Source: Leptolyngbya sp. FACHB-261 | GTDB taxonomy: Bacteria > Cyanobacteriota > Cyanobacteriia > FACHB-261 | Assembly: GCF_014696065.1 (NCBI RefSeq) | Contig: NZ_JACJPL010000031.1 | Coordinates: forward strand, 620,001-684,000 | Length of the DNA: 64,000 nt | Direction of reading: 5' to 3' | Shown here: piece after piece, positions 1 to 8,206 of the stretch | Layout: every line of letters starts with the position of its first letter | Position numbering within the stretch: the stretch's first letter is position 1 | Position numbers and translations under genes: made by a program | The notes under the pieces: generated by a model | Seen by the model: the letters and a program-made list of their open reading frames with translations, nothing else | Told to the model about the DNA's origin: nothing | Database searches by the model: none

Positions 1-623
1 TACCTCGCCTAATTTTATGGGCTGATGGCGTGCGGGCTTTTAATAGTGGTCGGCCAGACCGAACTTACCAGGCGATCCTGACGTCCCCAGGCTATCGACA
101 ACTCACCATAGTCCAGCCGCTCTCGGCTGGCCTGCGACCGACTCAGCTCAATGGTCCATCCTCGGCTGTAGCTAGTCCGCTTGACGAGCGTGGGTTTCTG
201 GCCGTACCCAACCGCTTTCAGCCTGCGCTCTACTATCAGCAGTATCCTCGCGTGCCTGGTCAGTTCGACGGTGATTACCAAGCCTTCCGATTATGGGGTG
301 AACAGACGGCAGCAACCACAGCCTTACTGCGCTTCACCCGCAACCGGCGCATTCCGATTGTGTTTGTCAACTTGCCTCTGACCCAGTACTACCTAGACCC
401 AACTAGGCAGCGCTACGAGCGGCAATTTCAACGTTACTTACGACGGCTGAGCCTAAGAGGTTTGATTGTCCGAGACTTCAATCAACCGGACCTAGCAATA
501 CCCGATTACTTTCAAGACCCTAGCCACCTGAATCGCTATGGAGCTGCCGCTGTTGCCAGACAACTCGCACAGGACCCAAAAATTCCTTGGCCCAAAGTGC
601 GAAGGTCCTCAAGCGCCCCATAA
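1..623 (+). CDS. C-terminal part of a DUF1574-like / SGNH-fold protein (partial)
   Basis: The reading frame is open to the left edge, so the gene starts outside the window; about 206 codons are visible. The C-terminus carries DPSHLNRYGAAAVA, which resembles the terminal Asp-x-x-His block of SGNH-type acyl-transfer or esterase folds and of cyanobacterial DUF1574 proteins. An internal IPIVFVNLPLTQYYLDP stretch is the usual central beta-strand and loop of that group. Such proteins are thought to modify exported glycans or lipids, but no substrate can be inferred here. The next gene converges on it, with a strong hairpin in between. DUF1574 is my recollection of the family, not a computed hit. 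Confidence 0.6.
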   Translation, partial: PRLILWADGVRAFNSGRPDRTYQAILTSPGYRQLTIVQPLSAGLRPTQLNGPSSAVASPLDERGFLAVPNRFQPALYYQQYPRVPGQFDGDYQAFRLWGEQTAATTALLRFTRNRRIPIVFVNLPLTQYYLDPTRQRYERQFQRYLRRLSLRGLIVRDFNQPDLAIPDYFQDPSHLNRYGAAAVARQLAQDPKIPWPKVRRSSSAP

Positions 624-764
624 AGTGCAAAGGGGAGCTAATTAATCGGTGCCGAACTTGTGAGCTGGTCTGGTATCTGCGCTAGTAGTTGATGGCCAAC
701 TTTCCCGTCTCTTGCCATTACAGGTTATTGGCGTTTGCCAGCGGACCTATCGCCAGTGGCTACC

Positions 765-824
765 GCCGATCAATGCCGATCAATATTGGCTGTTGCTAGG
801 GTTGATCGGCAATTGATCAGCGGC
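765..824. terminator. Long hairpin between convergent genes
   Basis: GCCGATCAAT occurs twice in tandem (765-774 and 775-784) and is mirrored by TTGATCGGC (802-810) and ATTGATC (812-818). The two halves can form a stem of about 16 bp (768-783 with 802-818, one bulged A at 811) and an 18-nt loop. It lies between the 3' ends of the DUF1574-like gene and the SDR gene, so a bidirectional transcription end or mRNA-stabilising hairpin is the simplest reading. There is no clear U-tract directly after the stem. Confidence 0.5.
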
Positions 825-878
825 AGTTCTTCAACTCAATTTAATTGGTTAAATCAGTCGAGTAGATGTAGATATAGC

Positions 879-1679
879 TTACTTGTTGCCTCCTGGCTCA
901 GTGAGCTGGCGGTGCTGCTCGGCACTGACGGTATCCGGCAAGACCTTGCTCACATTGCCCTGGATCTTGGTCTTAAGCGAACCGGCAATAATGGCGTCCT
1001 TATCTGCCATCAGAGCTTCAAAACCTTGTTTGGCAACCTGAGACGGGTCGTCCTTCTTGCTCTCACCGACATTGGTGTCATCCATACCGGCCCGGTGGAA
1101 AAAGTTGGTGTCAGTCGGTCCGGGCATGAGCGACGTGACGGTGACACCTGTGTCCTTCAACTCGTTGCGTAGCGCCTCCGCGAAGGAGTGCACAAACGAC
1201 TTTGAGGCTGCGTAGACCGCTTCAAAGGGTCCAGGCATTATGGCTGCAATTGAGGCAGTGAAGAGCATCCGACCCTGGCCACGCTCGACCATATCCTTCA
1301 CCACCCGTTTGGCCAGATGGACGGTGGAAACAACATTCAGGTTAATCAGATTGAGTTCGTCTTTTAGATCAGTGTCGCGAGCGAACTCACCGCCAACCCC
1401 AACGCCTGCATTGAGCGCAATGGCTTCAACAGGGCGACCAGTGGCCTTAATTTGGCTGTAGAGTGACTCGACACCGTCATAGGTAGCCAAATCCGCTTGT
1501 ACCGTCTCGACCTTGGCACCTAGCTGCTCAAAAGCTCTGGCGGCTTCGTTGATGCTGAGTCCTGTAGCTGTGACTAGGAGATCAAAGCCGTTTTGGGCAA
1601 ACTGTTTGGCAAGTTCGTAGCCGATGCCGTTGGAGGCACCCGTCACGACAGCTAGGGGTCGGGTTGATAAACTGTTCAT
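879..1679 (-). CDS. SDR-family NAD(P)-dependent oxidoreductase
   Basis: A 266-aa classical short-chain dehydrogenase/reductase. The Rossmann glycine motif TGASNGIG is at about residues 14-21, NAG at about residue 90, a catalytic Ser in the FTAS region near residue 140, and the YxxxK pair in YAASK near residue 157. A good Shine-Dalgarno sequence (TAGGAG) lies 7 nt before the ATG. Length and motif order fit the classical subfamily acting on small carbonyl or alcohol substrates; the substrate is unknown. The gene stands alone on the minus strand and converges with the upstream fragment. Confidence 0.9.
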   Translation of the reverse strand: MNSLSTRPLAVVTGASNGIGYELAKQFAQNGFDLLVTATGLSINEAARAFEQLGAKVETVQADLATYDGVESLYSQIKATGRPVEAIALNAGVGVGGEFARDTDLKDELNLINLNVVSTVHLAKRVVKDMVERGQGRMLFTASIAAIMPGPFEAVYAASKSFVHSFAEALRNELKDTGVTVTSLMPGPTDTNFFHRAGMDDTNVGESKKDDPSQVAKQGFEALMADKDAIIAGSLKTKIQGNVSKVLPDTVSAEQHRQLTEPGGNK

Positions 1680-1979
1680 AATTCAAACTCCTATAGGACT
1701 GTTCTGCACTCGCTTGTCCTGGCTCGCGGCTCGTGGCCAGACAGCCTCAATTGATGGTGTGCTTTGAACCCTCACAATCCTAAGAAGGCAGCAATGTGCT
1801 TGCGTCTTTCCAATGAAGTATCGCCGGGTGTCTGAGATTAATTTGCTATTGGAGACATGAAGGAGAAGAACTGTTCGCAATAGCAGAGCCAGCTTTTAAG
1901 AGTCTTATAGCGCGTGCCATCTCTAAAAAACCTGAGCACTCAACAGATAATCCTTGTCTCTCTTTTAGGTTAGCGCTTT
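1680..1979. other. Intergenic stretch, no gene recognised
   Basis: The 300 bases lie between the SDR start and the end of the dienelactone hydrolase gene. They carry the SDR ribosome-binding site and presumably its promoter. Short frames here have no family resemblance and poor starts. Confidence 0.5.
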
Positions 1980-2702
1980 TCACACAGCATTCTGTAGATG
2001 TTGATGCAAAAACTGTATAAGCTCTCGCCAAGCATCCTCGGCTGCCAAGCGGTTGTAGGAAGAACGCTCGTGGCAGAAAAAACCATGATTGGCATCACTG
2101 TAAATCTTTAACTTGTACTTTTTGCCAAGTTCCTTAAACCGGGACTCGATTTGCTTGATGCGTTCGAGCGGAATGAAAGGATCAGCACCGCCGAAGAACA
2201 AGTAGACGGGCACTGTAATGTTGACCACTTCGTCAATCCAATCATCTAAAACCATGCCGTAAAAGGGAGCTGCTACCGCGATTTTGTCTGCGAATTTGCA
2301 GGCAGTGAGAAAGGTCAGGCCACCACCCAAGCAAAATCCTGTCACGCCGATCCTATCGGGGTAGAGGTTGGGTTGTGACTTAAGGTAGGCCAATGCTGCC
2401 CCAATGTCTTCCTCAATAGGTTGGCCGAAATCGAGACGGTACATCATCGCCATTGCTGGCTCAACCTCGTCATAGCCAAACTTATTGTTCGGCAACTCGC
2501 GATAATACAAATCCGGCGTGAGCACCACATAACCTTCGTTGGCAATTCGAGTTGCTACGTCTCGAATGTGCGATGTTAAGCCAACGGCTTCCATCAGCAG
2601 GAGAACGGCTGGCTTGCGGCCCTGCTCAGTAGGTGTACACAAGCAGGCAGGCATTTGCCCGTCAGGCGTGGAGATGACCACTTCTGATTGTTCAATTTGC
2701 AC
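1980..2702 (-). CDS. Dienelactone hydrolase family protein
   Basis: A 240-aa alpha/beta hydrolase. The nucleophile elbow is GFCLGG, with Cys in place of Ser as in dienelactone hydrolases; the acid lies in GGADPFIP and the base in NHGFFC. I chose the GTG at 2702 because AGGGGG sits 7 nt upstream and the protein then begins directly before the conserved TPDGQMPAYL-like strand; a longer in-frame start at 2771 adds unconserved residues. Family members hydrolyse lactone or ester bonds, such as dienelactone in chlorocatechol breakdown, but in cyanobacteria the natural substrate is usually unknown. It lies just downstream of an AraC-type regulator on the same strand, which may control it. Confidence 0.88.
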   Translation of the reverse strand: MQIEQSEVVISTPDGQMPACLCTPTEQGRKPAVLLLMEAVGLTSHIRDVATRIANEGYVVLTPDLYYRELPNNKFGYDEVEPAMAMMYRLDFGQPIEEDIGAALAYLKSQPNLYPDRIGVTGFCLGGGLTFLTACKFADKIAVAAPFYGMVLDDWIDEVVNITVPVYLFFGGADPFIPLERIKQIESRFKELGKKYKLKIYSDANHGFFCHERSSYNRLAAEDAWRELIQFLHQHLQNAV

Positions 2703-2804
2703 GTTATTCCCCCTGCTTATTCTTGAGCCTCTAGTAGAACTTGCCAATAGATTAGAAAGGCTGGAGTTCAAGGCTCTAGAAAAAAGTTGCGGGATCTTAG
2801 TAGA

Positions 2805-3716
2805 TTATTGCGGTTGAGCTTGTAGGAGTTGCCTTGGCGTGACACCAACAATGCGTTTGAAATATCGAGTCAAGTGGCTTTGGTCGCAAAAGCCAACGTG
2901 AGTTGCAATATCTGCAATGCTGAGTTCGCTGTACTGCAACAGATGCTTTGCCTTCTCGATCCGACGCTGCAAGATGTATTGATGAGGAGTGAGGCCGATA
3001 CTTTGCTTGAATAGACGCAAAAAGTGATACGGGCTCATCTGGGCAATTGCAGCCAAGTCAATGAGCTTTACGTCTTGGAGATGGTCGTCGATATATTCTG
3101 TCAACTGACGCAGCTTTGATTTAGGCAATCCATCTGCATAGCTGGAGAGCTTGGGTTGCGTGGCGCAATATTTTCTTAGCAGGTGAATCGCTAACGTCGT
3201 CTTGAGGCTATCGATTAACAAATAGCCACCGATTTGACTAGACTCTAATTCTTCTTGCAAAGTGGAGAAGACGCCTTGGATTAGTGCATCTTGCTCATTC
3301 ATAAAACGAGGAATGAGTTCAATGCGATCAGGATCAACCAAATCTTGACCAACTTGTTGGAGCAGTGCAGGCTCAATTGCCAAAACTGCAAATTGGGCTG
3401 AGGTATTCCAGTTACAGCGATGGGAAATACCCGCAGGGATGATCGCGATGTCTCCCTGACTCCGCGTCTCTCTCGTCAGCTTTCCATCTAACCAGCGTTC
3501 TCCTGGTGAGCAGGGCAGTGGTGAGCAAGCAAGCCCATAAGCAATAACGTGCATGGTGTGCTGATGCTCAGCAATGTCAAACTTGGGCTGTTGATGGAGT
3601 TCGAAATGCATGCTGTCCCAACCGGAGCTTGAGAGAACAGCAGGTTTAGGAAGTAGGAAGTCTGTTGCCTTCTCTTGGCGAAAATCAAGGATCTTAACCT
3701 GCCCTTGTGCACTCAT
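2805..3716 (-). CDS. AraC-family transcriptional regulator
   Basis: A 303-aa protein with an N-terminal cupin-like sensing half (about residues 30-130, with HQHTMHVIAYG) and a C-terminal AraC/XylS DNA-binding domain of two helix-turn-helix motifs: LIDLAAIAQMSPYHFLRLFK and SIADIATHVGFCDQSHLTRYF followed by the signature VGVTPRQL. It is oriented toward the dienelactone hydrolase gene and divergent from the XRE-Clp_N gene, so either or both could be targets. The effector cannot be inferred. Confidence 0.92.
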   Translation of the reverse strand: MSAQGQVKILDFRQEKATDFLLPKPAVLSSSGWDSMHFELHQQPKFDIAEHQHTMHVIAYGLACSPLPCSPGERWLDGKLTRETRSQGDIAIIPAGISHRCNWNTSAQFAVLAIEPALLQQVGQDLVDPDRIELIPRFMNEQDALIQGVFSTLQEELESSQIGGYLLIDSLKTTLAIHLLRKYCATQPKLSSYADGLPKSKLRQLTEYIDDHLQDVKLIDLAAIAQMSPYHFLRLFKQSIGLTPHQYILQRRIEKAKHLLQYSELSIADIATHVGFCDQSHLTRYFKRIVGVTPRQLLQAQPQ

Positions 3717-3813
3717 CTCTGGCTCAAACCGGTTGGAGCTTCTTCATTCTGGCTGTTTTTGTCCGACTGTATTTAGATAGGGGGGCGCCTCACCCTAGCA
3801 TCGTCAGCAGGCT

Positions 3814-3842
3814 AGCAGTGTCAAGCAGCACTTGACACTGCT
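3814..3842. promoter_or_regulatory. Perfect 12-bp inverted repeat, candidate operator
   Basis: AGCAGTGTCAAG (3814-3825) is followed by five bases and its exact reverse complement CTTGACACTGCT (3831-3842). The half-site CTTGACA recurs at 3866-3872, directly before the start of the XRE-Clp_N gene. The arrangement in the divergent AraC/XRE intergenic region is what an autoregulated XRE repressor would use. TTGACA inside the right arm could also serve as a -35 element, so binding would block RNA polymerase. Function is inferred. Confidence 0.65.
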
Positions 3843-3888
3843 CTGACCCTAAATGTAAAGTGTTACTTGACAGCGGGTGAATCAAGTG

Positions 3889-4551
3889 ATGAAGAACCGA
3901 CTGAAAGAGCTTCGACAACTGCACCACTGGTCGCAAGCGGACTTGGCCAGGGAGTTAGGAGTCAGTCGTCAGGCGGTCAATGGTTTTGAATCAGGCAAGT
4001 TCGATCCCAGTCTGGACATGGCTCTGAAGATTGCCAGCCTGTTCAACGTTGCAGTTGAAGACATTTTTATCTACGAGGCAAAGAGTGCTGTGCAAATCCT
4101 GGTTGAGCGGTTCAAGAATTACTTTGGTTTCGAGTTTGGTTTTGAGAGGTTCACTGAAGAGGCCATCAACGCGATCCAGTTTGCTCGCAATGAGGCGGCA
4201 GGTTCACAGCAATCACAAGTTGAACCAGAACATTTGCTGGCTGGCTTGTTGGCTGAGCCAACTACCACCTCTGCTCGTTTACTGCGAGCTAATGGCGTGA
4301 CCTTGGGTACTGAAACCAAGGAACCTGCTTTTGAGTCCCGTGATCAAAAGTTTAGCCCAGAGAGTAAGTTCGTTCTAGAGCTTGCCTTGCAAGTTGTTCG
4401 GCTTCAGGGTAAGAAGTCGATTGGCACTGAACATCTCTTGTGGGGCTTAGTGCGCCTGACCGAAACGGATAAGACTACTCTGAGAGACCTGTTTCAACGC
4501 TACGGAGTTGATCTCGAAGCGTTGAACAATCAACTGGTGGAAGTGGTTTAG
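3889..4551 (+). CDS. XRE-family HTH regulator fused to a ClpC-type N-domain
   Basis: A 220-aa protein. Residues 1-62 are a Cro/CI-type helix-turn-helix of the MKNR-x-KELR class (ADLARELGVSRQAVNGFESGKFDPS), whose relatives begin exactly at MKNR; hence the ATG at 3889 rather than the GTG at 3877. Residues of about 85-220 match the duplicated N-domain of ClpC/ClpA: FERFTEEAINAIQFARNEA, EPEHLLAGLL, then KFVLELALQVV and GTEHLLWGLV in the second repeat. No AAA+ ATPase follows, so this is a DNA-binding protein carrying a Clp substrate- or adaptor-docking domain. It may sense Clp clients or be tethered to ClpS/ClpP machinery. A perfect inverted repeat lies upstream. Confidence 0.88.
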   Translation: MKNRLKELRQLHHWSQADLARELGVSRQAVNGFESGKFDPSLDMALKIASLFNVAVEDIFIYEAKSAVQILVERFKNYFGFEFGFERFTEEAINAIQFARNEAAGSQQSQVEPEHLLAGLLAEPTTTSARLLRANGVTLGTETKEPAFESRDQKFSPESKFVLELALQVVRLQGKKSIGTEHLLWGLVRLTETDKTTLRDLFQRYGVDLEALNNQLVEVV

Positions 4552-4605
4552 CTTCAGACACAAAATTGGCTGAGCTTTGATTTCTCTAAATGAGAGTTAC
4601 CCATC

Positions 4606-4663
4606 AAAACCCCACCGCTTACGCAACCTCCCCTTGCCAAGGGAAGGGGAGGTTGGGAGGGGT
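4606..4663. repeat. Dispersed palindromic repeat, copy A
   Basis: The palindromic core pairs AACCTCCCCTT with AAGGGGAGGTT. On the reverse strand the element reads from ACCCCTCCC through the core to GCGGTGGGGTTTT, which matches the element at 12065-12151. It lies between the convergent XRE-Clp_N and cupin genes and abuts the cupin stop codon, so it may also act as a bidirectional terminator. Confidence 0.65.
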
Positions 4664-5115
4664 CATTGAAGCTGTAGGCCATGCTTGGCACAGATCTTCT
4701 GAAAAATGGCTGGATCAGGAGGTAGGGTGGTGATTTCTGCTCCAAGTTCCCGGTAAAAGGCTTCTGCGGCGGCAGGAGAGATAATCACAAGAACCCGAGC
4801 TGTTGCAGAACAGATCTTGAAGGTATGCATAGCATTGGCAGGGATGTGAGCTACTGCTCCTGCGGTAGCCATCGTTCGCTGATTGCCAATTTGTACTTCT
4901 ACTTCGCCCTCAAGGATATAGAAAGTTTCATGCCAGGGGTGGCTGTGGACAGGCGGCTGACTCCCAGCCGTATCAAGCATCTCAAACATTGCCCAGTCAC
5001 CCTCTGTGTCACTGGAAGTGATCTTGCGGACTAGGGTGTGAGCCAACATTTGATAAGAATCGCCTTCGCCGGGCGCAAGAATTTTTGGCATTGGTTGCTG
5101 TACTGCAATAGCCAT
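4663..5115 (-). CDS. Cupin-domain protein
   Basis: A 150-aa single-domain cupin. The first metal-binding motif is at about residues 57-72 (HSHPWHETFYILEGE, with two His and a Glu), and the second follows as HIPANAMHTF. GGGAG lies before the ATG. Small cupins of this type bind a metal and act as dioxygenases, isomerases or sugar-binding proteins; no specific activity can be read. The gene is isolated: a repeat lies at its 3' end and 800 bases without genes lie upstream. Confidence 0.85.
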   Translation of the reverse strand: MAIAVQQPMPKILAPGEGDSYQMLAHTLVRKITSSDTEGDWAMFEMLDTAGSQPPVHSHPWHETFYILEGEVEVQIGNQRTMATAGAVAHIPANAMHTFKICSATARVLVIISPAAAEAFYRELGAEITTLPPDPAIFQKICAKHGLQLQ

Positions 5116-5918
5116 GAGGTTTCTCCCAAGATTGAATAGATTTACAGAATTCGAGCTAACTGGCGGGCTTAGCGTTAACCTTCCATCGCTGTTCCCTATA
5201 AGCCTCTACCGCGCCTAGGGCTTCTGCGATGGATCGAATCCGGAAAGCAAAGGCAAGGTGATCAAGCATAAAGGGCTTCTACAGGCTTAAGAAGAATCCG
5301 AACTGGACTGCACCGTTTGCATAAACACAGGCTAGGATGCACAGTTTGGTTGTGTCACTCCTCTAATCGGGTGAACTAATTGGGTGAGGGGTTCAAGTAG
5401 TTCCAAATTGGGCAATTCGAGATGCCACATCTGGAAACATGTTTAGGACAAAACAGAGAGTGTTACTAACACTGCCTTGAGGGGCAGCGGTTTAACCAGG
5501 ATGATTTGATTGAACAGTCTATAGCGGTAGCAATTCTCGCAAAGAGAAATGACTTACAAATAATTTCACAAGCAGATCAGGCAATCTTGAGAGAGATAAC
5601 GACAAGATGCTTGCACGGTAGCTGGGAAGCGGCCAGATGCGAGCTTTCGAGTAGTGGGTCAAGTTCTAGCGAATTGTAGGTACGAGAGGTGTATCTAACC
5701 AATCGAGATTTAGCTTTCAGCATTTAATCAGAATTTAATCTGAAATAGGGCTCGAAGTAATAGATAATTGCTTGATTTTGCGACTACTAAATGCCGAATC
5801 AATATTGAAAATTCCACATTTGCTACATCTATTCCTTTAGATGGATACTGACAAAATCAACGCAATATTTGTGGCAACTACGTTATGGTCATTACAGATA
5901 CACAAACTAGGTAATTGA
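5116..5918. other. 800-base intergenic stretch
   Basis: It separates the divergent cupin and fasciclin genes. It becomes AT-rich toward the right (about 5700-5850), as expected for a promoter. I see no open frame with family resemblance, no tRNA-like fold and no tandem repeat. Confidence 0.5.
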
Positions 5919-6320
5919 ATGTCTGACATTGTTGACACCGCCGTTAATGCCGGTTCATTCGGCACCTTAGTGGCTGCTGTCAAAGCTGCTGGTCTAGTAG
6001 AAACACTGAAGGGTTCTGGACCATTTACACTATTTGCACCCAACGACGAAGCATTTGCTAAGCTTCCTGCGGGCACTGTTGATTCACTGCTCAAAGATAT
6101 CCCGAAGCTCAAGCAAATTCTCACCTACCACGTTGTCTCTGGCAAAGTGATGGCGGCTGATGTTGTGAAGCTGAAATCAGCCACCACGGTTCAGGGTTCA
6201 GACGTGAAAATTGATGCCTCTAAGGGTGTCAAGGTTAACGATTCTACAGTGACAACGCCAGATGTTGCGGCTGACAATGGCGTCATTCACATCATCGACA
6301 CCGTGTTAATTCCTGCGTAA
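5919..6320 (+). CDS. Fasciclin (FAS1) domain protein
   Basis: A 133-aa single FAS1 domain. The H1 box is [15 protein letters not shown] (about residues 37-51), followed by the YHVV core (near residue 70) and the H2-like [14 protein letters not shown] terminus. There is no signal peptide, so this is the short cytoplasmic-type form common in cyanobacteria. FAS1 domains mediate adhesion in secreted proteins; the role of the unexported forms is unclear. A strong hairpin follows the stop codon. Confidence 0.93.
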   Translation: MSDIVDTAVNAGSFGTLVAAVKAAGLVETLKGSGPFTLFAPNDEAFAKLPAGTVDSLLKDIPKLKQILTYHVVSGKVMAADVVKLKSATTVQGSDVKIDASKGVKVNDSTVTTPDVAADNGVIHIIDTVLIPA

Positions 6321-6343
6321 CTGAACGCCTAAATAGCGTCTTA

Positions 6344-6378
6344 TTTGGGGCAGCAACCTTATGGGTTGCTGCCCCAAA
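6344..6378. terminator. 15-bp hairpin after the fasciclin gene
   Basis: TTTGGGGCAGCAACC (6344-6358) pairs with GGTTGCTGCCCCAAA (6364-6378) around a 5-nt loop, 24 bases after the stop codon. The stem is GC-rich and perfect. The T-rich run comes only later (about 6400-6406), so it is either a terminator or an mRNA-protecting hairpin. Confidence 0.7.
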
Positions 6379-6685
6379 AACTGTTTGAGCCTTTATTGTT
6401 TTTTGAGTAGTCTCTTGGTGAGAAGTCACAATCAATTGCCGATTGATCTCTGCGGATAAACTTGCAATCTTTCAGAAGTCTTTATTGACTCGCTGCACGT
6501 TATCCCTCTTTATCTCCTAAGTTGAAGCTTACATTTTCATAGATATCTTAATTTGACATCTTGATATTCGAGACCTTGATGGAACCTCAAGAGGCAAGGA
6601 TTCAGAATTGGCTCTGTACGTTGCTCTTGGGAAACTGGCCTTGAATTAGGAATATATCTTTTCTACAGGCTACTTTTCAGTATTA
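6379..6685. other. Intergenic stretch without recognised features
   Basis: An AT-rich gap between the fasciclin hairpin and the 3' end of the TetR gene. I see no coding frame and no repeat. Confidence 0.4.
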
Positions 6686-7252
6686 CTAGCTAGCGTCAAT
6701 TAAGACAGACAGGGCTTTGCGGGCATATTGTGCTCCAGTTGGATTGCCCTCGATAGTCGCCATTAAACTGGCTCCGCCAATTAAGAGCAAATATTGCTGT
6801 GAAAAGGAAGCAGGGTCATGCATTCCTAATTCAGAGGCTAACTGCATGATGTAAGTACGGATAGCTTCTCTTAAATTGATCGAGACTTGATGAGCTGGAT
6901 GGGACGCATCAGCAATTTCTAAGACTGCATTGATGAAGGGGCAACCTCGGAAGTCAGGCTCTGAGTACCAACTCTGGAGAACATCAAAGGTTGCCAGTAA
7001 CCGCTCTTTGGGGGTGTTTCCTTTGTCTGAAACCGCATCTTCAAACCAACACAACCATTGAGTCGCGCGATATTTCATGACTTCCTCAATCAGTTGGTCT
7101 TTTGAAGAGAACCAGCGGTAGAGGGTTCGCTTTGCCACGCCAGAGGCAGCAATGACTTCATTGATGCCTACATGCTGGATGCCCTTTTGATAGAACAGCT
7201 CAGAAGCGGTTTCTAGAATTTGCTGACGGGCCGCACTTGATTCGGTGGTCAT
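6686..7252 (-). CDS. TetR/AcrR-family transcriptional regulator
   Basis: A 188-aa protein. The N-terminal TetR DNA-binding domain is evident at about residues 8-55: ILETASELFYQKG, then INEVIAASGVAKRTLYRWFSSKDQLI. The C-terminal half (GCPFINAVLEIADASHPAH) resembles the ligand domain of the QacR/YcdC-like subgroup. It is divergent from the AhpD-like gene, and two palindromes lie in the 98-bp intergenic region, one 7 bases from this start codon. It therefore very probably represses itself and its neighbour, with release on binding an unidentified small molecule or oxidant. Confidence 0.93.
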   Translation of the reverse strand: MTTESSAARQQILETASELFYQKGIQHVGINEVIAASGVAKRTLYRWFSSKDQLIEEVMKYRATQWLCWFEDAVSDKGNTPKERLLATFDVLQSWYSEPDFRGCPFINAVLEIADASHPAHQVSINLREAIRTYIMQLASELGMHDPASFSQQYLLLIGGASLMATIEGNPTGAQYARKALSVLIDAS

Positions 7253-7259
7253 GACTCCG

Positions 7260-7278
7260 GGTAGACAACTCTGTCTCC
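7260..7278. promoter_or_regulatory. TetR operator 1 (imperfect copy)
   Basis: GGTAGACAACTCTGTCTCC is an imperfect copy of the perfect palindrome at 7305-7324. It lies just upstream of the TetR start codon. Confidence 0.75.
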
Positions 7279-7304
7279 ATGGGGCTATACTAGCACCCGT
7301 CCAA

Positions 7305-7324
7305 GGTAGACAGCTCTGTCTACC
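7305..7324. promoter_or_regulatory. TetR operator 2 (perfect palindrome)
   Basis: GGTAGACAG and CTGTCTACC are exact reverse complements separated by two bases. The site lies between a TATACT box (7286-7291) and the start of the AhpD-like gene. Symmetry, length and location between divergent genes match TetR-family operators. Confidence 0.8.
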
Positions 7325-7350
7325 ACACGGTTTTTAGGAGAGATAGACCC

Positions 7351-7911
7351 GTGGAATTTACGATCTACACGGTTGAAAATGCGCCAGCAGCCTCGAAGGA
7401 AGCGCTCATCCATGCCAAGGAGACGTTTGGTTTGGTGCCAAATTTGGAGGGAATTCTTGCAGAAGCTCCCGCTACCTTGAAAGCTGGAATGGCCTTGTGG
7501 GACTTATTTGAGGCGACCAGCTTTACGCCGGTCGAACAGCAGGTTATCTATCTCACTGCTAATTACGAACATGACTGTCGCTACTGCATGGCAGCCCATT
7601 CCGGTTTGGCAAAGATGATTGGAATGGCGTCTGAAGATATTGAGGCGCTCCGAGCTGGTCAACCTCTGGCAAATCAAAAGTTGCAAGCGCTGCGGCTGTT
7701 CACTCAACGCATGATTGAGGCGCGAGGTTGGGTCAATGATCGAGAAATTGAAGAGTTTTTAGCAGCAGGTTACACGAAGCAGCAGGTTTTGGAAGTCATT
7801 TTGGGAATTGCTGTCAAAATTATCCACAACTACACTAACCACATTGCTAAAACTCCTTTAGATAAGGCCTTTCAACCTCATGTTTGGTCAAAGCCTGCGG
7901 TAGCTGTGTAA
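7351..7911 (+). CDS. AhpD-like / carboxymuconolactone decarboxylase-family protein
   Basis: A 186-aa helical protein with the AhpD-type redox motif CRYCMAAHSG near residue 76 (Cys-x-x-Cys followed by His). NYEHDCRYC and the downstream helices fit the peroxidase-related branch of the CMD fold. Such proteins reduce peroxides or detoxify electrophiles using the vicinal cysteines. The start is GTG, with TAGGAGAGA upstream. It is divergent from a TetR gene and shares two operator palindromes with it, so it is probably induced when the repressor is released. Confidence 0.9.
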   Translation: MEFTIYTVENAPAASKEALIHAKETFGLVPNLEGILAEAPATLKAGMALWDLFEATSFTPVEQQVIYLTANYEHDCRYCMAAHSGLAKMIGMASEDIEALRAGQPLANQKLQALRLFTQRMIEARGWVNDREIEEFLAAGYTKQQVLEVILGIAVKIIHNYTNHIAKTPLDKAFQPHVWSKPAVAV

Positions 7912-8206
7912 GCGCTGATAACCTCACTTCAACTTGGCTATAAGCATTGACAGACACGCTTTCGGTTACGTCTCTGCCGATAGCTTAGGCCGCATAATAA
8001 GCTATTAGATTATTAGCTGGAACCTTCCAGGTGTCATTTCTTGTGAGGTAGAAGGCTTCAGTACATGTTTAGGTGAAAGGCTGAGAGTTTCAGTGTGATG
8101 TCCAGTAGGTAGATAGGCTGAAACTCTCTGTATATTCTGGTAGGTAGGATCTCCCTCAAGAAGCTAATTAACGGGACTGGTCAGGGGCAATGTTATGCTT
8201 TGTTCG
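7912..8206. other. Intergenic stretch between convergent genes
   Basis: About 295 bases between the AhpD-like gene and the end of the membrane-protein gene. No coding frame or clear terminator was recognised. A GAAACTCTC stretch and its near-complement about 30 bases upstream may form a weak hairpin. Confidence 0.35.

Noticed and set aside
735-1172. Plus-strand frame of 145 codons
   Set aside because: It lies opposite the well-supported SDR gene and has no family resemblance.
1683-2031. Two short minus-strand frames between SDR and dienelactone hydrolase
   Set aside because: Atypical composition, no ribosome-binding site, and one overlaps the hydrolase 3' end.
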